Source: Wyeomyia smithii | Lineage: Eukaryota > Arthropoda > Insecta > Diptera > Culicidae | Reading direction: 5' to 3' | Length of the DNA stretch: 64,000 nucleotides | Assembly (NCBI RefSeq): GCF_029784165.1 | Contig: NC_073694.1 | Location: 48,083,674 to 48,147,673 of the forward strand | Shown: positions 54,162 to 64,000 of the stretch, in pieces | Position numbering within the stretch: position 1 is the first letter of the stretch | Layout of the letters: each line of letters starts with the position of its first letter | The notes under the pieces: model-generated | What the model was told of the DNA's origin: nothing | Database searches by the model: none | Seen by the model: only the letters and a program-made list of their open reading frames with translations | Translations under genes and position numbers: made by a program

Positions 54162-57100
54162 TAAGTAAATTTGTGTGTGATGCAATGAGTCATGTGTTAG
54201 TTTTTGCATATTTCCGTTGCTACCAAACTTTCGTCTCGTCAAATGTAGCGGTTTGCTAGATTTTCTTTTCTTGATTAAGCAATTATCGTATTTTCCACGC
54301 GCATTCAAGAAAACGGAGGTCATGGTTTTTGGCTAGCAAATAGAACAACAGTTTTTAGTTTAAAAGTAATCCAGTTCAGGTGAGTTTACTTATGGTAAAT
54401 TTATTACAGGAAATTTGAGCTTCAATACAATAATTGGATTTCATCTGATACTAAAAAGTTACCGTATTTTCGGTACACCCTTTGGTATCCCAGATGGTTC
54501 ACTATCTCTCCCATCTCCTAAAAAAATGGATCGCGAACATTTTTATGAATTTTTAATTTTTATGCGAATGCGCTTTTTGCGCCACTATAACCGCGGCACT
54601 ACAAATTGCATGCCTAGAATTCCACATAGACTAAATATAATGCCAGATGCCAGGCCAGGCGGACTTGAAGCCTAGCAGCAAAAAAAAACTGCATACCGCT
54701 CTTGCGGTCATCATGGCAAAAAGCTGCAATTCAATGCCTCTCGCGTATTCGGTACCGTGACGTCAGAGTGTCGGCAGAGCCGGCGACGAGAAAATTAATT
54801 ACTGATTGAAGCTGACAGTGGAATACTAATTGGGTTAATTAATTGCTTTTTCGTGTAGGTGTGACGTGTGTCCCGTGGCACCAGCATCCAAGGCGGTACT
54901 GTTGTAGCAAGTTGCAATCTTTACTGACATCGATGAATTAAATTCCTTTGAGTCCTCGAATGTATCCCGTGTTGGAATTCGATTTTTGCTTCTTTCCCAA
55001 ATCGTTACCTTTTTTTGAAATTTAATTTGTGCCTTTCGTGATGGGGCATAAAAATCAATTATTTATTGACCTGGTGAAGATGGTGATGATAAGGATTCTA
55101 CTCGAATCATTTGGCAGGTGATCTGTTAAAAAATAACAGTTTTATTTTTATTTCATCACAACGGATTTCACATCTATTCACTTAGCTGTTGTCAGCTTTC
55201 AGATAGGCTCTTTCCAAAATCACGCCCGACTTTTCTCATGATTTTGATTATACAATGTTACCTAATTTACTGATGGTACAAAACTCGTAGAGTTTCACTG
55301 AAACCTAAGATGCTCCAACTCCTTTAACGAGTTTAAAATATTGAATTTTCATATTTCCGGGCAAGAACTGTTCTGCTGAATAATAGGGGAATCGAAATAC
55401 AGTTGTATCTGCACCCGTCAACATAAAAACTATAATTTAACTTGCAATGATGATGCTGCTCGCGTTTACTGTTCCGTCCAATAAAGTTAGTTTCCTCATT
55501 ATTTAGTGTAATTATTGCAACTGTACGGAAGCTAATGCAGCACACAAATGCTCACCGGACCGAATTCAACACAAAGTGACTGCCACAAATCCCGCATGCA
55601 ACTGCAACTCGGTAGGCCAAATTGGTTGGCGGATGCGCTAGCAAACGAATGGAAACTTTCACATGCGTCACCCGTTGTAAAATACAAGTTGAAATGAAAA
55701 GGGACATACTCTGGACGGTGTTTAGCCTACTAGCTTGCAGCAATTTGTAGCATCCTAATGCTGTGCACTGTGAAAATATTTCATTCCCTTCTGTAGTATT
55801 TATCAACGTCAGGAATAATTATTTTTAGGATTTTTTGGTTATTCTATTAACAATAAACTTTCCACAGAGAAAAAAAACAAACGGCAGCTTTTCTAAGATA
55901 ATCATTCCTTTTCGGTGCTCGGTTCCTCACCTACTGTGTGCAAAGGACACACGATTATTCTGTTGTCACCCTAAAAGGATGAACACTTTTGTTACGTTGT
56001 AATGAATGGATTAACATTTTAAATCCCGGCTCCATTGTTTACTCGTTTCAGTGGCAGCAGGAACAGTTTGTCTTCCGCCTGCTGGAAGCCGCTTTCTACA
56101 TACAAAACAGAGCGCAGGACAAAACGAAACGCGAACGCCTAACTTGCAGAGTTTCGTTTACTTTGTTGTATGTGCCTCTTCATCTATGATAAACAAGCTG
56201 CATTCACATTTCGCCACAGATGTTGGTTGCAGCGAGCAACAACAACAACAACAACCGGAGAGGATGTTTGTCCTATCTGTAAAGATCATCTATTACCGGG
56301 AGCCACAAACAAAAACATTATCATCTCACCTAAGCGGGTATTGTTGTTAGTTGCCCTCTTTGCACGTTACCCTCCTCTTCGACGGTACCGAATGTATGCG
56401 GTATTGACTGTGAATGTTGAATGGAATCATATTTTTCAACGGCCAGATTTCGTTCGTTTCCAATGCACATCCTTCGGGGTGATGTGGGGTGAAACTGGCA
56501 TCAACGCGCCAAACAGGTAAAGTAATGCTTCATAGTCCAATAAAGATTAATCGCCCAATTCTGGCAGTCTTTTGTTGTGATTTATAATGTTCGGAAACCT
56601 TGCTTGCAAAAGGTAGTTATTCAGTTTATTTTATATTTTACACGAATCCACCCCATAAAGTGCTCAGTAGGGGAAAAATATCATGCGGAAGAATAACGTA
56701 ATTGTAATGTTTACATCTTTTTATAGACCCGCACCGTGAGCGACAATAGGGAGGGAGGAGAAATAGGAAAATAGATTATTAACGCTTGGAGGGATCAAGT
56801 GTGAAAAGGGATTGCCATTCCGTTTCTGTGCTTTTCTGCCATTCCGTAGACTCGCCGTAGTAAGCGAAGAGGAATCGAACGGGGGAGAAGTTGAGGATGA
56901 ATGGCAAGGCTATTGTTTGTCACTACCAGAGCATGGTGAGGCTGGCGTTACTACTGTTGTTTGACACGTAAACATTAAACCGCAATGAATCGGATTGTGC
57001 TCTCCCGGGTAGGTGATGAAAAAAATTGGCTTGCAGCCTTTTTAGAGCAGTGAGTTTGCAAATTTTAAAAGATTACTACAGATTATTGAAAGCTTATGAT

Positions 57101-57719
57101 CACAATTAATCCTCTGGAAACTAAGAGGATCACAATGTTGGCGGTTTTTCTACCACATAGTAGTAATTACATTGGATGAGCAACCTAAATTTAATCCTAA
57201 ATAATGTATCTATGTCGAGAGTTTATTTGACGTCCGATCATGAAAAAATACTAAATACTAGTACTCTCAAATGTGCCATATTTTCGAACAAATATCAACA
57301 TTAGCCTGTTATATTTATGGGGTTCTATGTTTAATGGCCTAAATCAGGTTTTCCGAATCATGTTTCCTAAATAATATGGAGTTGAAGAGAAAAATTCAAA
57401 GACGTTGTATATACATTAGCTACTATAGCTTCTATATACTGAATTTAATGATTAAAAAGTTATTGATATTAGGCCGAACAAGTCCCTTTTATGCTAAAAC
57501 TGGTCAGGAGTACGCGTTCCGAAACTGCTCCAGGGAATTATACTTAGCCATATTTGGCTGGAGGAAAAAGGCTCATTATAGTAGAACAGTAAACAAAAAA
57601 AAACGAAGGTAAAATCATATTACACAAGCACGGATAAATAATAATATCACAATAGATTAACGAGTCTGGTCACAGTGTGTAAGTCTATGCCGCAATCTTT
57701 GTTCGTATGTAATACCTAA
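54162..57719. other. Long spacer, no supported gene
   Basis: The interval 56040-56520 has longer open frames (to 116 codons) and a CAA repeat (56237-56256), but no domain. The interval 54780-54900 is rich in TAATTA-type motifs. The remainder is AT-rich. No exon chain is defensible. Confidence 0.3.
54795..54852. promoter_or_regulatory. Cluster of TAAT homeodomain-type cores (speculative)
   Basis: ATTAATTACTGATTG, then CTAATTGGGTTAATTAATTG: five TAAT/ATTA cores within about 60 bp, next to non-repetitive sequence with higher GC on both sides. This is compatible with an enhancer, but such clusters also occur by chance in AT-rich DNA. Confidence 0.2.
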
Positions 57720-58030
57720 ACCCCCCACCCCCCTTCCCTTTTCAGAGGAGTGAAGTATATCAAGCCTCCAACAATCATTTTTCGTACCCAAAATCTTTTA
57801 CACGCCAAATTTGGCTCTTTTTGCTTGATTAATTCTCGAGTTTTACAGAAATTTGCGCTTCATTTGCATAGGAACGTTCCCTTCTAGAGGGTGGAGGGGT
57901 CTCGAATCATCATAGGAACCTCTCTAGGTTCCGAGAACCTTTACATACAAATTTTCACGTCGATCGATTCAGTCATTTCCAAGTCTATAAGAATCAGACG
58001 AACGGATAGACAGAAATCTGTTTTTGTATA
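57720..58030 (+). repeat. 3' part of a composite repeat, head-to-tail with the next copy
   Basis: It contains CGCCAAATTTGGCTCTTTTT, GGAGGGGTCTCGAATCATC, TTTTCACGTCGATCGATTCA and ATCAGACGAACGGATAGACA, then TTTTTGTATATAT. The next copy starts immediately at 58031. Confidence 0.7.
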
Positions 58031-58521
58031 TATACTAGCTGACCCGGCAAACTCCGTTCCGCTCAATTTTTGACGTTGGACTGAGGTCTGTATCGAAAGT
58101 AGGCGCCTGAATTTGAAAATCTAGTTATTCAACCAGGTAAAACCAGGAAAAAGAGGTCAGGTTTTGAGCGCTTATGTATCAGTAATTTATTTTCAGAATA
58201 TCGAAGTTTTGGCATCAACCGATCAGAAATTCTTTTACGGTTAAATTGTAACAAAAACAACCCAATGTTTGAGATACAATATTGAAAAATTGATAAATAG
58301 CATAGATTGTCTAAATCATACCGAGCACTAATCACTACCTCTCTTCCGATGCACAACCGACGCCAACGGATACAATCGATCTGACTTTGTATACGATTTG
58401 TTGTTGTTGTTGCTGTTGTTTTACTCGAGGTTAATGTTTCCGATGCTTATTTACTTTCCTTACCATTCCCTATCTTTCTAAACTCCTACCTCTTTCCAAA
58501 TATCTAACGAAACTTGATATA

Positions 58522-58830
58522 CACTGGATTCTCTTTTTACGCGATTGATACGTGCGCGCGAAAAAAGAATCGCGTAAAAAAATCGTGTAATTTCAAACAA
58601 ATCGCGTAAAAAAATCGCGTAATTTGGAGCAAATCGCGTAAAAAAAGATCGCGTCGTTACAAAACCTTTCGCTATGTGGTAAGTGTGTGTGTATGTTTGT
58701 GTGTGTTACATATTGGCTCATAAACAATATTTTGCATGTCACACATCGCGTAATTTCTAGAAAATCGCGTAAAAAAATCGCGTAAAATAAAATCACGTAA
58801 AAAAAAGTCGCGTTAAAACAGAATTCAGTG
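58522..58830. mobile_element. pogo-like MITE (309 bp)
   Basis: TA (58520-58521), then CACTGGATTCTCTTTTTACG; right end reversed CACTGAATTCTGTTTTAACG, then TA (58831-58832). Nineteen of the first 22 bases pair. The subterminal motif AATCGCGTAAAAAAATCGCG is repeated about four times on the left and three on the right. A short TG tract lies in the middle. No coding capacity. Confidence 0.82.
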
Positions 58831-58917
58831 TATAAGGTACTATTCGAACATTTCATCCCATCATTTTCATTCCTAAACTGTACCGGTATCATACGCACGC
58901 CTTCGAATTGAATTTCT

Positions 58918-59215
58918 CATTCTTTCATTGACCGTAAAAGCGGGTGGTTCTTTCTGGAGCAGCAGAAATGGTAGCTTATAAAAGCCCATACCATCGAGTT
59001 AAATTTTTCATTTGTTTATTGACCGGCAAAGCGGACGGTTCTTTCTAGAGCAGCAGGAAGCGTATGGTGAACGCCAATGTTGAACGCGAATGCAAGTGAT
59101 CGGGCGAGAGCCTTGCCGTAGGTTCGTGAACAGCCGTAAGTAGAGTTGTTCATTAACCGACGGCTTTCAGCATGACAAAAGAGTTAGTCGCTTATAAAAG
59201 CGCACGCACTATTCC
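58918..59215 (+). repeat. Direct ~90-bp duplication with TATA-like motifs
   Basis: Units at 58923-58968 and 59013-59058 share TTGACCG-AAAGCGG-CGGTTCTTTCT and GAGCAGCAG. CTTATAAAAGC occurs at 58975-58985 and 59191-59201. These resemble TATA-box promoter pieces, perhaps from a captured host or element promoter. No ORF of note follows except the 73-codon frame at 59231. Confidence 0.45.
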
Positions 59216-60243
59216 AGAATCGAACAATTCTTGTTGTTTATAAGTATAATTCGTAAGATCGGAAAACGTTGTGTACAAAGCCACGACCGCAAGGTTGACG
59301 TAGAAGTACATGAGACTGTTTGTTACATTGTTGCATTCGAGAGTGACCTCAAATTATTAGTTCGAAACAAATTTCTCCTTTTCGATAATTCTTTTAAATC
59401 TGGACCTAAGCATTGTGTTCGACTATTTTTTTTCAATATGTTTTGTCAATAACTTTTTTTTAACACTAAAAAAATAACTCTAAAAATAATATGGTGGCCT
59501 TGAAAAGAATCAAAAACCGGAAGTCGCCGTCTTAGAATTCAAAACAGTGTCCGGGGTCAGTTTTAAACTTCTGTTCATCATCCCGATTACGGAAATACCC
59601 GCGTTTGGTGGTATTCGGTTTTTTATGCTGTTTTCCAAAGAGCGAGTGTCGCCATTTTAGAATTCAAAATGCAATGTGGAGCCAATTTTTGGCCTGTAGA
59701 CTTCATTCTAATTCCGGAAATACAGATACTGAATGGCATGCGCTCATTTTAGGTTGTTTCTAGGAATCCGGAAGTCGTCAGCATGGACTTCAAAATGTGG
59801 CTGTGTGGTCAACTTCTGACTTAATCTGGTTATCATTCATGTTCCGAAAATGCCCAATTCGGCCATTTTGGACTATTTTCCAGTAACCAGAAGTATAGAA
59901 TGATGTCCGTGGTCGATTTTTGGCTTCTGTGCATCATCCAGATTATTTCAAGCTGTTTTCCAAAAAAGCTGGTTGGAATATGTGTCATTTGTGTGGGACC
60001 GCCTTTCTCCTTGTCGGAAGGGGTGTCAAACCAAAACTCTCACTTTACGAATTTAGTTCCATTTGATTAGTTCTCGAGTTGTGCAGAAATTTGTATAGAC
60101 TCTTCCTCCCTTCCCCTCCTTATCTTTCTGAGTATGGAGGACTGCCGAATCAATATAAAAACATTTCTCGCTCCCGAAATCCCCTCACATGTTAAATTAG
60201 GTTCCATTTGCTTGATTCATTCTCGAGTTATGCAAAACTGTTA

Positions 60244-60519
60244 GCGAATTTCTTCATTCCACCAGCTCACCTCGTTTTGACCTGGAAGCGCACTAACTGC
60301 TGTCGAAACCCTTCTTTGTTCGCTCAATTTTGACCCAGTTTTGACCTGTCGTGCTGCCCGAAGCGCACTGTAAAATTTGTCAGCTTCAACCCACCACCGC
60401 ACGTGCTAAGTTCGTAAACAATTATCTGGCATCTCTTTCTTACTTGCGTCCTAAATGGCGATGACGTTTTATTATTCCTCGGCAGTTTTGCCCGTACACA
60501 GTGGAATAAAGAAATTCGC
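60244..60519. mobile_element. 276-bp MITE with 19-bp TIR and TA target
   Basis: TA (60242-60243), then GCGAATTTCTTCATTCCAC; right end reversed GCGAATTTCTTTATTCCAC, then TA (60520-60521). Eighteen of 19 match. It interrupts the composite repeat between TGCAAAACTGT and GTGTTTCAT. An internal direct repeat (GTTTTGACCTG and AAGCGCACT) appears twice. Superfamily uncertain; TA target favours Tc1/mariner-like. Confidence 0.75.
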
Positions 60520-60822
60520 TATGTGTTTCATCAAAATTGGAACCCTTTTTTTACAGGAGGGGATAGTATCAAATTACCACAGAAATTTTTCTTGTTTCAT
60601 AACCCACCACACGCCACATTTGCTTTACTAAATCCCCTGTTATACAGATATTTATGTTTCGTTTGTATGGGAGCCCTCCCTTCAAGAGCAAGGAGGGGTG
60701 TCCAACTACCATAGGAATATTACTTGCTTCTTGAATACACACATTCACATACCAATTTTGGTTTCATTTCATTGATTGATATTTGAGTTATGCACGAATT
60801 CGTGTCGAACTATCATAAAAAT

Positions 60823-61860
60823 AACAGGAGGGTTGTGTGCAAAGCCACGACCGCAAGGTTGAAGTAGAATACTTTCACAAGAAAGATAACCCGGCTGATT
60901 GCGTGTCAGTCATTTTTTCTAGTAAATAAACGTTGACTAATCAGATCAATCGAATTTTGCGCTTCAACAAGGATTGACCATTTTCAATAATATAGTAAGT
61001 TGCATATCATGGTTGGGGCTTGACAATTTTTAAATTTTGAGATGAAATTTTTTCGGATGTCGTGCTCATGACTGAAGGAAAAGATAATTCAGTACGTTTT
61101 GAGGCACGGAGTTGAAGTAAAATTTATAACTTTTTCAAATTTAAAAATGTGAATTAACTCATTAGAAAGTATTAACTCTTCAATCAAGTTTTTATCGGAT
61201 AAGATGCCGATCACATCTCTGCGTTATTACTGACAGTGTGAATAAAATATTCGTTGTGATAAAATAAACAGTAAAAGCTGATTTAACAATCAAAACTTGA
61301 CGGCTCACGTGTTGTTGCATCAGCTGGCCCAGCTGCTATCGTTGCTGGAATTCGCTGCAACTAGTGCGCTATCCATTGCTACGCCACTGCTGTGGCCGCT
61401 TTCCGCCATCGCTGGTATCCACTGCACTGCTAGTGCTGCTGCTAAGGGAGGACGACTGCTGTTGTCGCTGTCTAGAACTATTGTGAGCGGCTTCGGCTGC
61501 AACAGGCTCTTATATAGGCCAAATAGCATGTTTTAAATTGCAAGGTATATGATTCTGTCGACCGTGCTTGGGAAGCAATCATATAACAACCAATCAGAGG
61601 TCAAATATTTCGTTTTGACAAGGCTTGACTATTTTCAATAGTACAATAGTGTGAATAATAAAATTACAATTATCTTCTTTTGAGAAGAATCTTAGAAGAT
61701 TTTCCAATCTATTACTGCAAGAACGAAGGAAATCCATCGAATACTAACTGATTTATTAGCATTTGAAATTGGACATATTTTTCACTATTTTCAGTTTTAG
61801 ATTTTCATTTCACATCCCTATGTAGCCGAACTTCATGAGAGAAGTATTCTACTTCAAAAC
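60823..61860. mobile_element. ~1-kb insertion with partial inverted ends
   Basis: GTTGAAGTAGAATACTTT near the left (60858-60875) is mirrored by AAGTATTCTACTTCAAAAC at 61842-61860. The preceding phrase GTTGTGTGCAAAGCCACGAC is also found at 59268. The GC-richer middle (61290-61520) has a TATATA-like motif at 61510 and ORFs on both strands without a known domain. It separates AACTATCATAAAAATA from ACTTTCCTCGACC of the composite repeat. Confidence 0.5.
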
Positions 61861-61936
61861 ACTTTCCTCGACCTCAAAAACCCTCACATACAAATTTTCA
61901 CGCCGATCGGTTTAGTAATTTCCAAGTGTATACCGA

Positions 61937-61972
61937 TCATTCTGTGCCGAACACGCATCAGTATCGGACGTG
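61937..61972 (+). promoter_or_regulatory. Internal Pol II promoter: Inr plus DPE
   Basis: TCATTC (61937-61942) fits the arthropod initiator TCAKTY with A+1 at 61939. GGACGTG at 61966-61972 lies exactly at +28 to +34 and is a full match to the downstream promoter element RGWCGTG. This TATA-less arrangement is well described for Drosophila jockey and I factors and lets a full-length copy carry its own promoter. Confidence 0.75.
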
Positions 61973-62387
61973 TGATCGGTGATCGCTCCGATAGAATATA
62001 AAACAAAAGACGTGTGAACAAGTGTTGGCATTGTTTGCCTGGTCGAGTGAAATAAATCCGGGTTCAAGGTCGCGCCTTTGTGCAACTGTTTCGCATCGTG
62101 ACTACCAGCTGGTGCGTAAGCCGATTTGACTGCTGGCTGAATTGTGCTACAGCAGTGGACGAGACACAAAAGAGGAAAAAGAAGAAGCCATCAGTTGACA
62201 GTGAGTTGTATCGCTGTGTGGAGTGATCTCACACCTGGCTCGCTGCTGGTGGCTGTTTGGTGCTGCTGTATTGGTGCTGCTGGCTGTAACGGCTGCAACT
62301 TCGAACGATCGGACAACCAACCTTACTGGAAGGGAGAAGTAAAAAGGTACGTGCTCTTGTCGGCGCTAGTGCGCTAGACTTAGCGGG

Positions 62388-63756
62388 ATGGATGTAGATC
62401 CCTCGCCTCCCGCGCCACCATCCCCGAACCCCTCTGACCCTGACCCTTCTGTTACCCCCTCCCCTGTTCATTCTTCAGTCCCCCCTTGCCCCAGGCTTTA
62501 CCCAGACGGAGCCCAGGGCAGCTATACTGTCTATTTTCGGCCAAAGGCGGGACCGAAATCGAAACAGTTGAACCTCTTGCAGATTTCTAAAGACCTGACG
62601 AAGGAGTACAAGGGCGTGACCGAAATTTCCAAGGTCCGGCCTAACAAGCTCCGTGTCGTGGTCAGTAACCTGAAAGAGGCCAACGATATAGCTTGCTCTG
62701 AGCTCTTCACACGCGAGTATCGCGTTTACATACCCGCACGAGACGTGGAGATCGACGGTGTCATAACCGATTCGAGTCTGTCCGTCGAGTGTATACTGAC
62801 AAGTGCCAAAGGGTGCTTTAAAAACAAAACCTGTCCCGATGTAAAGGTGCTCGACTGCAAGCAATTGCGTTCAGCATCGATCATCGGTGGCAAAACAGTG
62901 TACACCCCGTCAGACTCGTTTCGAGTTACGTTCGCCGGGTCAGCGCTACCAAGCCACGTCTCGATCCACCGGGTTCGTCTCCCTGTGCGATTATATGTGC
63001 CTCGCGTCATGAACTGCCTGAATTGTAAGCAGTTAGGCCACACCGCCGCCTACTGCTGCAATAAGGCACGTTGTGGCAAGTGTGGGGAGAATCATGCGGA
63101 TGATTCTGCAGTAAAAATGCTGAAAAATGCATTCACTGTGGGGAGAGTCAGCATGAGCTCTCGACATGTGCGGTGTACATGCAGCGCAGGGATAAAATAA
63201 AGAGGTCTCCAAAGAGCGTTCGAACCGTTCTTACGCTGAGATGCTGAAGAAGACCGTTACCACTTCTCCCATTACATCAAACCCTTATGATCTGTTGTCC
63301 TCTGATGAAACCGATTCTGACGATTCACCAGCGGGAACATCTTACGCCAATCCTGGGGAGTCTAGAAAGAGGAAAAATATTTCCTCTCCTAAACTTCCCA
63401 GAAAAGGTCCTAAGATTTCTCAAAGTGAAATGAAAGTTACAAGCAAACCAAACAGTGCTGCGGAAAAACCGAAGCAAACTCCTCCTGGGCTTGCAAATTT
63501 AAAGTCCCAGAAGGAGTTTCCAGCACTGCCAGGAACATCTAAAACCCCAGTTGTTCTTTTTGCACATCCAGTTGATGAAACAAACTCTGGATTAGTGAAA
63601 TTTTCTGGCATTGTGGACTGGATTTTTGAAACTTTCAATGTACCCGATCCAATTAAAATTTTTCTTACAGCATTTCTCCCAACAGTTAGATCATTTTTGA
63701 AGCAGTTGACTGCCCAATGGCCCCTCCTTGCAGTGATTGTATCCTTCGATGCCTAA
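62388..63756 (+). pseudogene. I-clade ORF1 protein, CCHC zinc-knuckle nucleic-acid chaperone
   Basis: The first frame (62388 to about 63106) has a Pro-rich start, an RRM-like region (SYTVYFRPKAGPKSKQLNLL to VYIPARDVEIDGV), then CLNCKQLGHTAAYC (C-X2-C-X4-H-X4-C) and the start of a second knuckle CGKCGENH. One base is missing near 63106, exactly where the last Cys of that knuckle should be. The second frame (about 63107-63205) gives a third knuckle, CIHCGESQHELSTC. A second shift near 63205 leads to the third frame (to 63756), containing YAEMLKK and a Ser/Pro/Lys-rich tail. ORF1 proteins of this type bind element RNA. Net: two frameshifts, otherwise well preserved. Confidence 0.82.
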
Positions 63757-64000
63757 TTCAACTGCGTATATGAAGGATTCTATCTCTGTCTTACAGTGGA
63801 ATTGTAGAAGTATTTTACCAAAAATTGATTCGTTTAAAGTTTTGATAAATAAAAACAAATGCGATGCATTTTCCCTTTGTAAAACTTGGCTTACTTCAAA
63901 TATTGATCTCAACTTTCATGATTTTAATATTATTCGCCTTGATCGAGACACCCCATATGGAGGAGTACTTTTAGGGATTAAAAAGTGCTATTCTTTCTAT
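63749..64000 (+). CDS. I-clade ORF2, N-terminal AP endonuclease (partial)
   Basis: It starts at the ATG in ATGCCTAA, which overlaps the ORF1 stop (TAA at 63754-63756). It reads MPNSTAYMKDSISVLQWNCR, then LINKNKCDAFSLCKTWLTS and RLDRDTPYGGVLLGIKK. WNCRS holds the first metal-binding Asn of the APE fold. The residue expected to be catalytic Glu (usually ..ETWL) reads KTWL here, so the catalytic Glu may be replaced by Lys (AAA for GAA). The frame is open to the window edge. Confidence 0.82.
   Translation, partial: MPNSTAYMKDSISVLQWNCRSILPKIDSFKVLINKNKCDAFSLCKTWLTSNIDLNFHDFNIIRLDRDTPYGGVLLGIKKCYSFY

Larger units (their letters stand above)
58031..61938 (+). repeat. Composite repeat copy 2, expanded by insertions
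   Basis: The head ACTAGCTGACCCGGCAAACT is at 58031. CCGGAAGTCGCCGTCTT-type units follow at 59515-59900, TTTGTATGGGAGCCCTCC-type units at 59940-60800, and the tail TTTTCACGCCGATCGGTTTA near 61895-61915. Insertions account for much of the extra length relative to 38452-39852: 58522-58830, about 58900-59460, 60244-60519 and 60823-61860. The tail is cut by the I-clade element at 61939. Confidence 0.65.
61939..64000 (+). mobile_element. I-clade non-LTR retrotransposon, runs off the window
   Basis: 5' UTR with internal promoter (61939-62387), ORF1 with zinc knuckles (62388-63756, two frameshifts) and the start of ORF2 with an APE endonuclease (from 63749). ORF1 with CCHC knuckles overlapping an ORF2 that opens with LQWNCRSILPKIDSF is typical of I-clade and related elements. 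The 5' end cuts cleanly into the composite repeat, so the copy is probably complete at its 5' side. The RT and 3' end lie beyond position 64000. Confidence 0.85.

Noticed and set aside
56040..56520. Possible host exon cluster (open frames to 116 codons)
   Set aside because: No domain, no consistent splice signals and overlapping frames of equal length; reported only as spacer.

Overview
This window looks like gene-poor, transposon-rich DNA from an insect, most likely a culicine mosquito such as Aedes. That is an inference from the repeat content: Penelope-like, RTE, I-clade and BEL/Pao elements side by side, three tRNA-derived SINE families, TA- and TTAA-flanked MITEs, and (TG)n-bearing repeats. 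No species-diagnostic gene is present. I found no convincing host protein-coding gene, no rRNA, no bona fide tRNA gene and no CRISPR array.

Layout. 196-2330: a dead Penelope-like element (RT plus GIY-YIG endonuclease) with a decayed hammerhead-like motif at its 3' side. 3219-6290 (minus): a 5'-truncated APE-type non-LTR retrotransposon with a TAA-repeat tail. 6371-7913: a pogo/Tigger-like DNA element with perfect 24-bp TIRs, a TA target duplication and a truncated CENP-B/psq-type HTH protein. 9050-9189: a TTAA MITE. 11792-13675, 15472-16955 and 23411-25537: three copies of a long (TG)n-bearing repeat. 15186-19360: a large palindromic element split by one of those copies and by a pogo-like MITE. 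19663-19876: an intact SINE with a 13-bp target duplication. 26642-28318: a foldback element inserted into a SINE; relatives lie at 35002-36550 and 41075-41328. 38452-39852 and 57720-61938: two composite tandem repeats that share the same ends, the second carrying several nested insertions. 39854-40973: an LTR-retrotransposon 5' end with a tRNA-Leu-type primer site. 46880-49150: a BEL/Pao pol wreck. 49283-52015 (minus): an RTE-clade element lacking its 3' end, followed by an opposed RTE fragment. 61939-64000: a young-looking I-clade element running off the right edge, with 5' promoter, ORF1 and the start of ORF2.

The long spaces between these elements are AT-rich and contain only short chance ORFs. 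They could be intergenic DNA or a very large intron; I cannot tell which. The strongest structural themes are: (i) six pogo/Tigger-like elements whose ends and internal motif arrays grade into each other; (ii) two families of long palindromic elements with nested insertions whose pre-insertion sites can be read from the opposite arm or flank; (iii) three decayed hammerhead-like motifs of the Penelope type; and (iv) an exact Inr plus DPE spacing at the I-clade element's 5' end.
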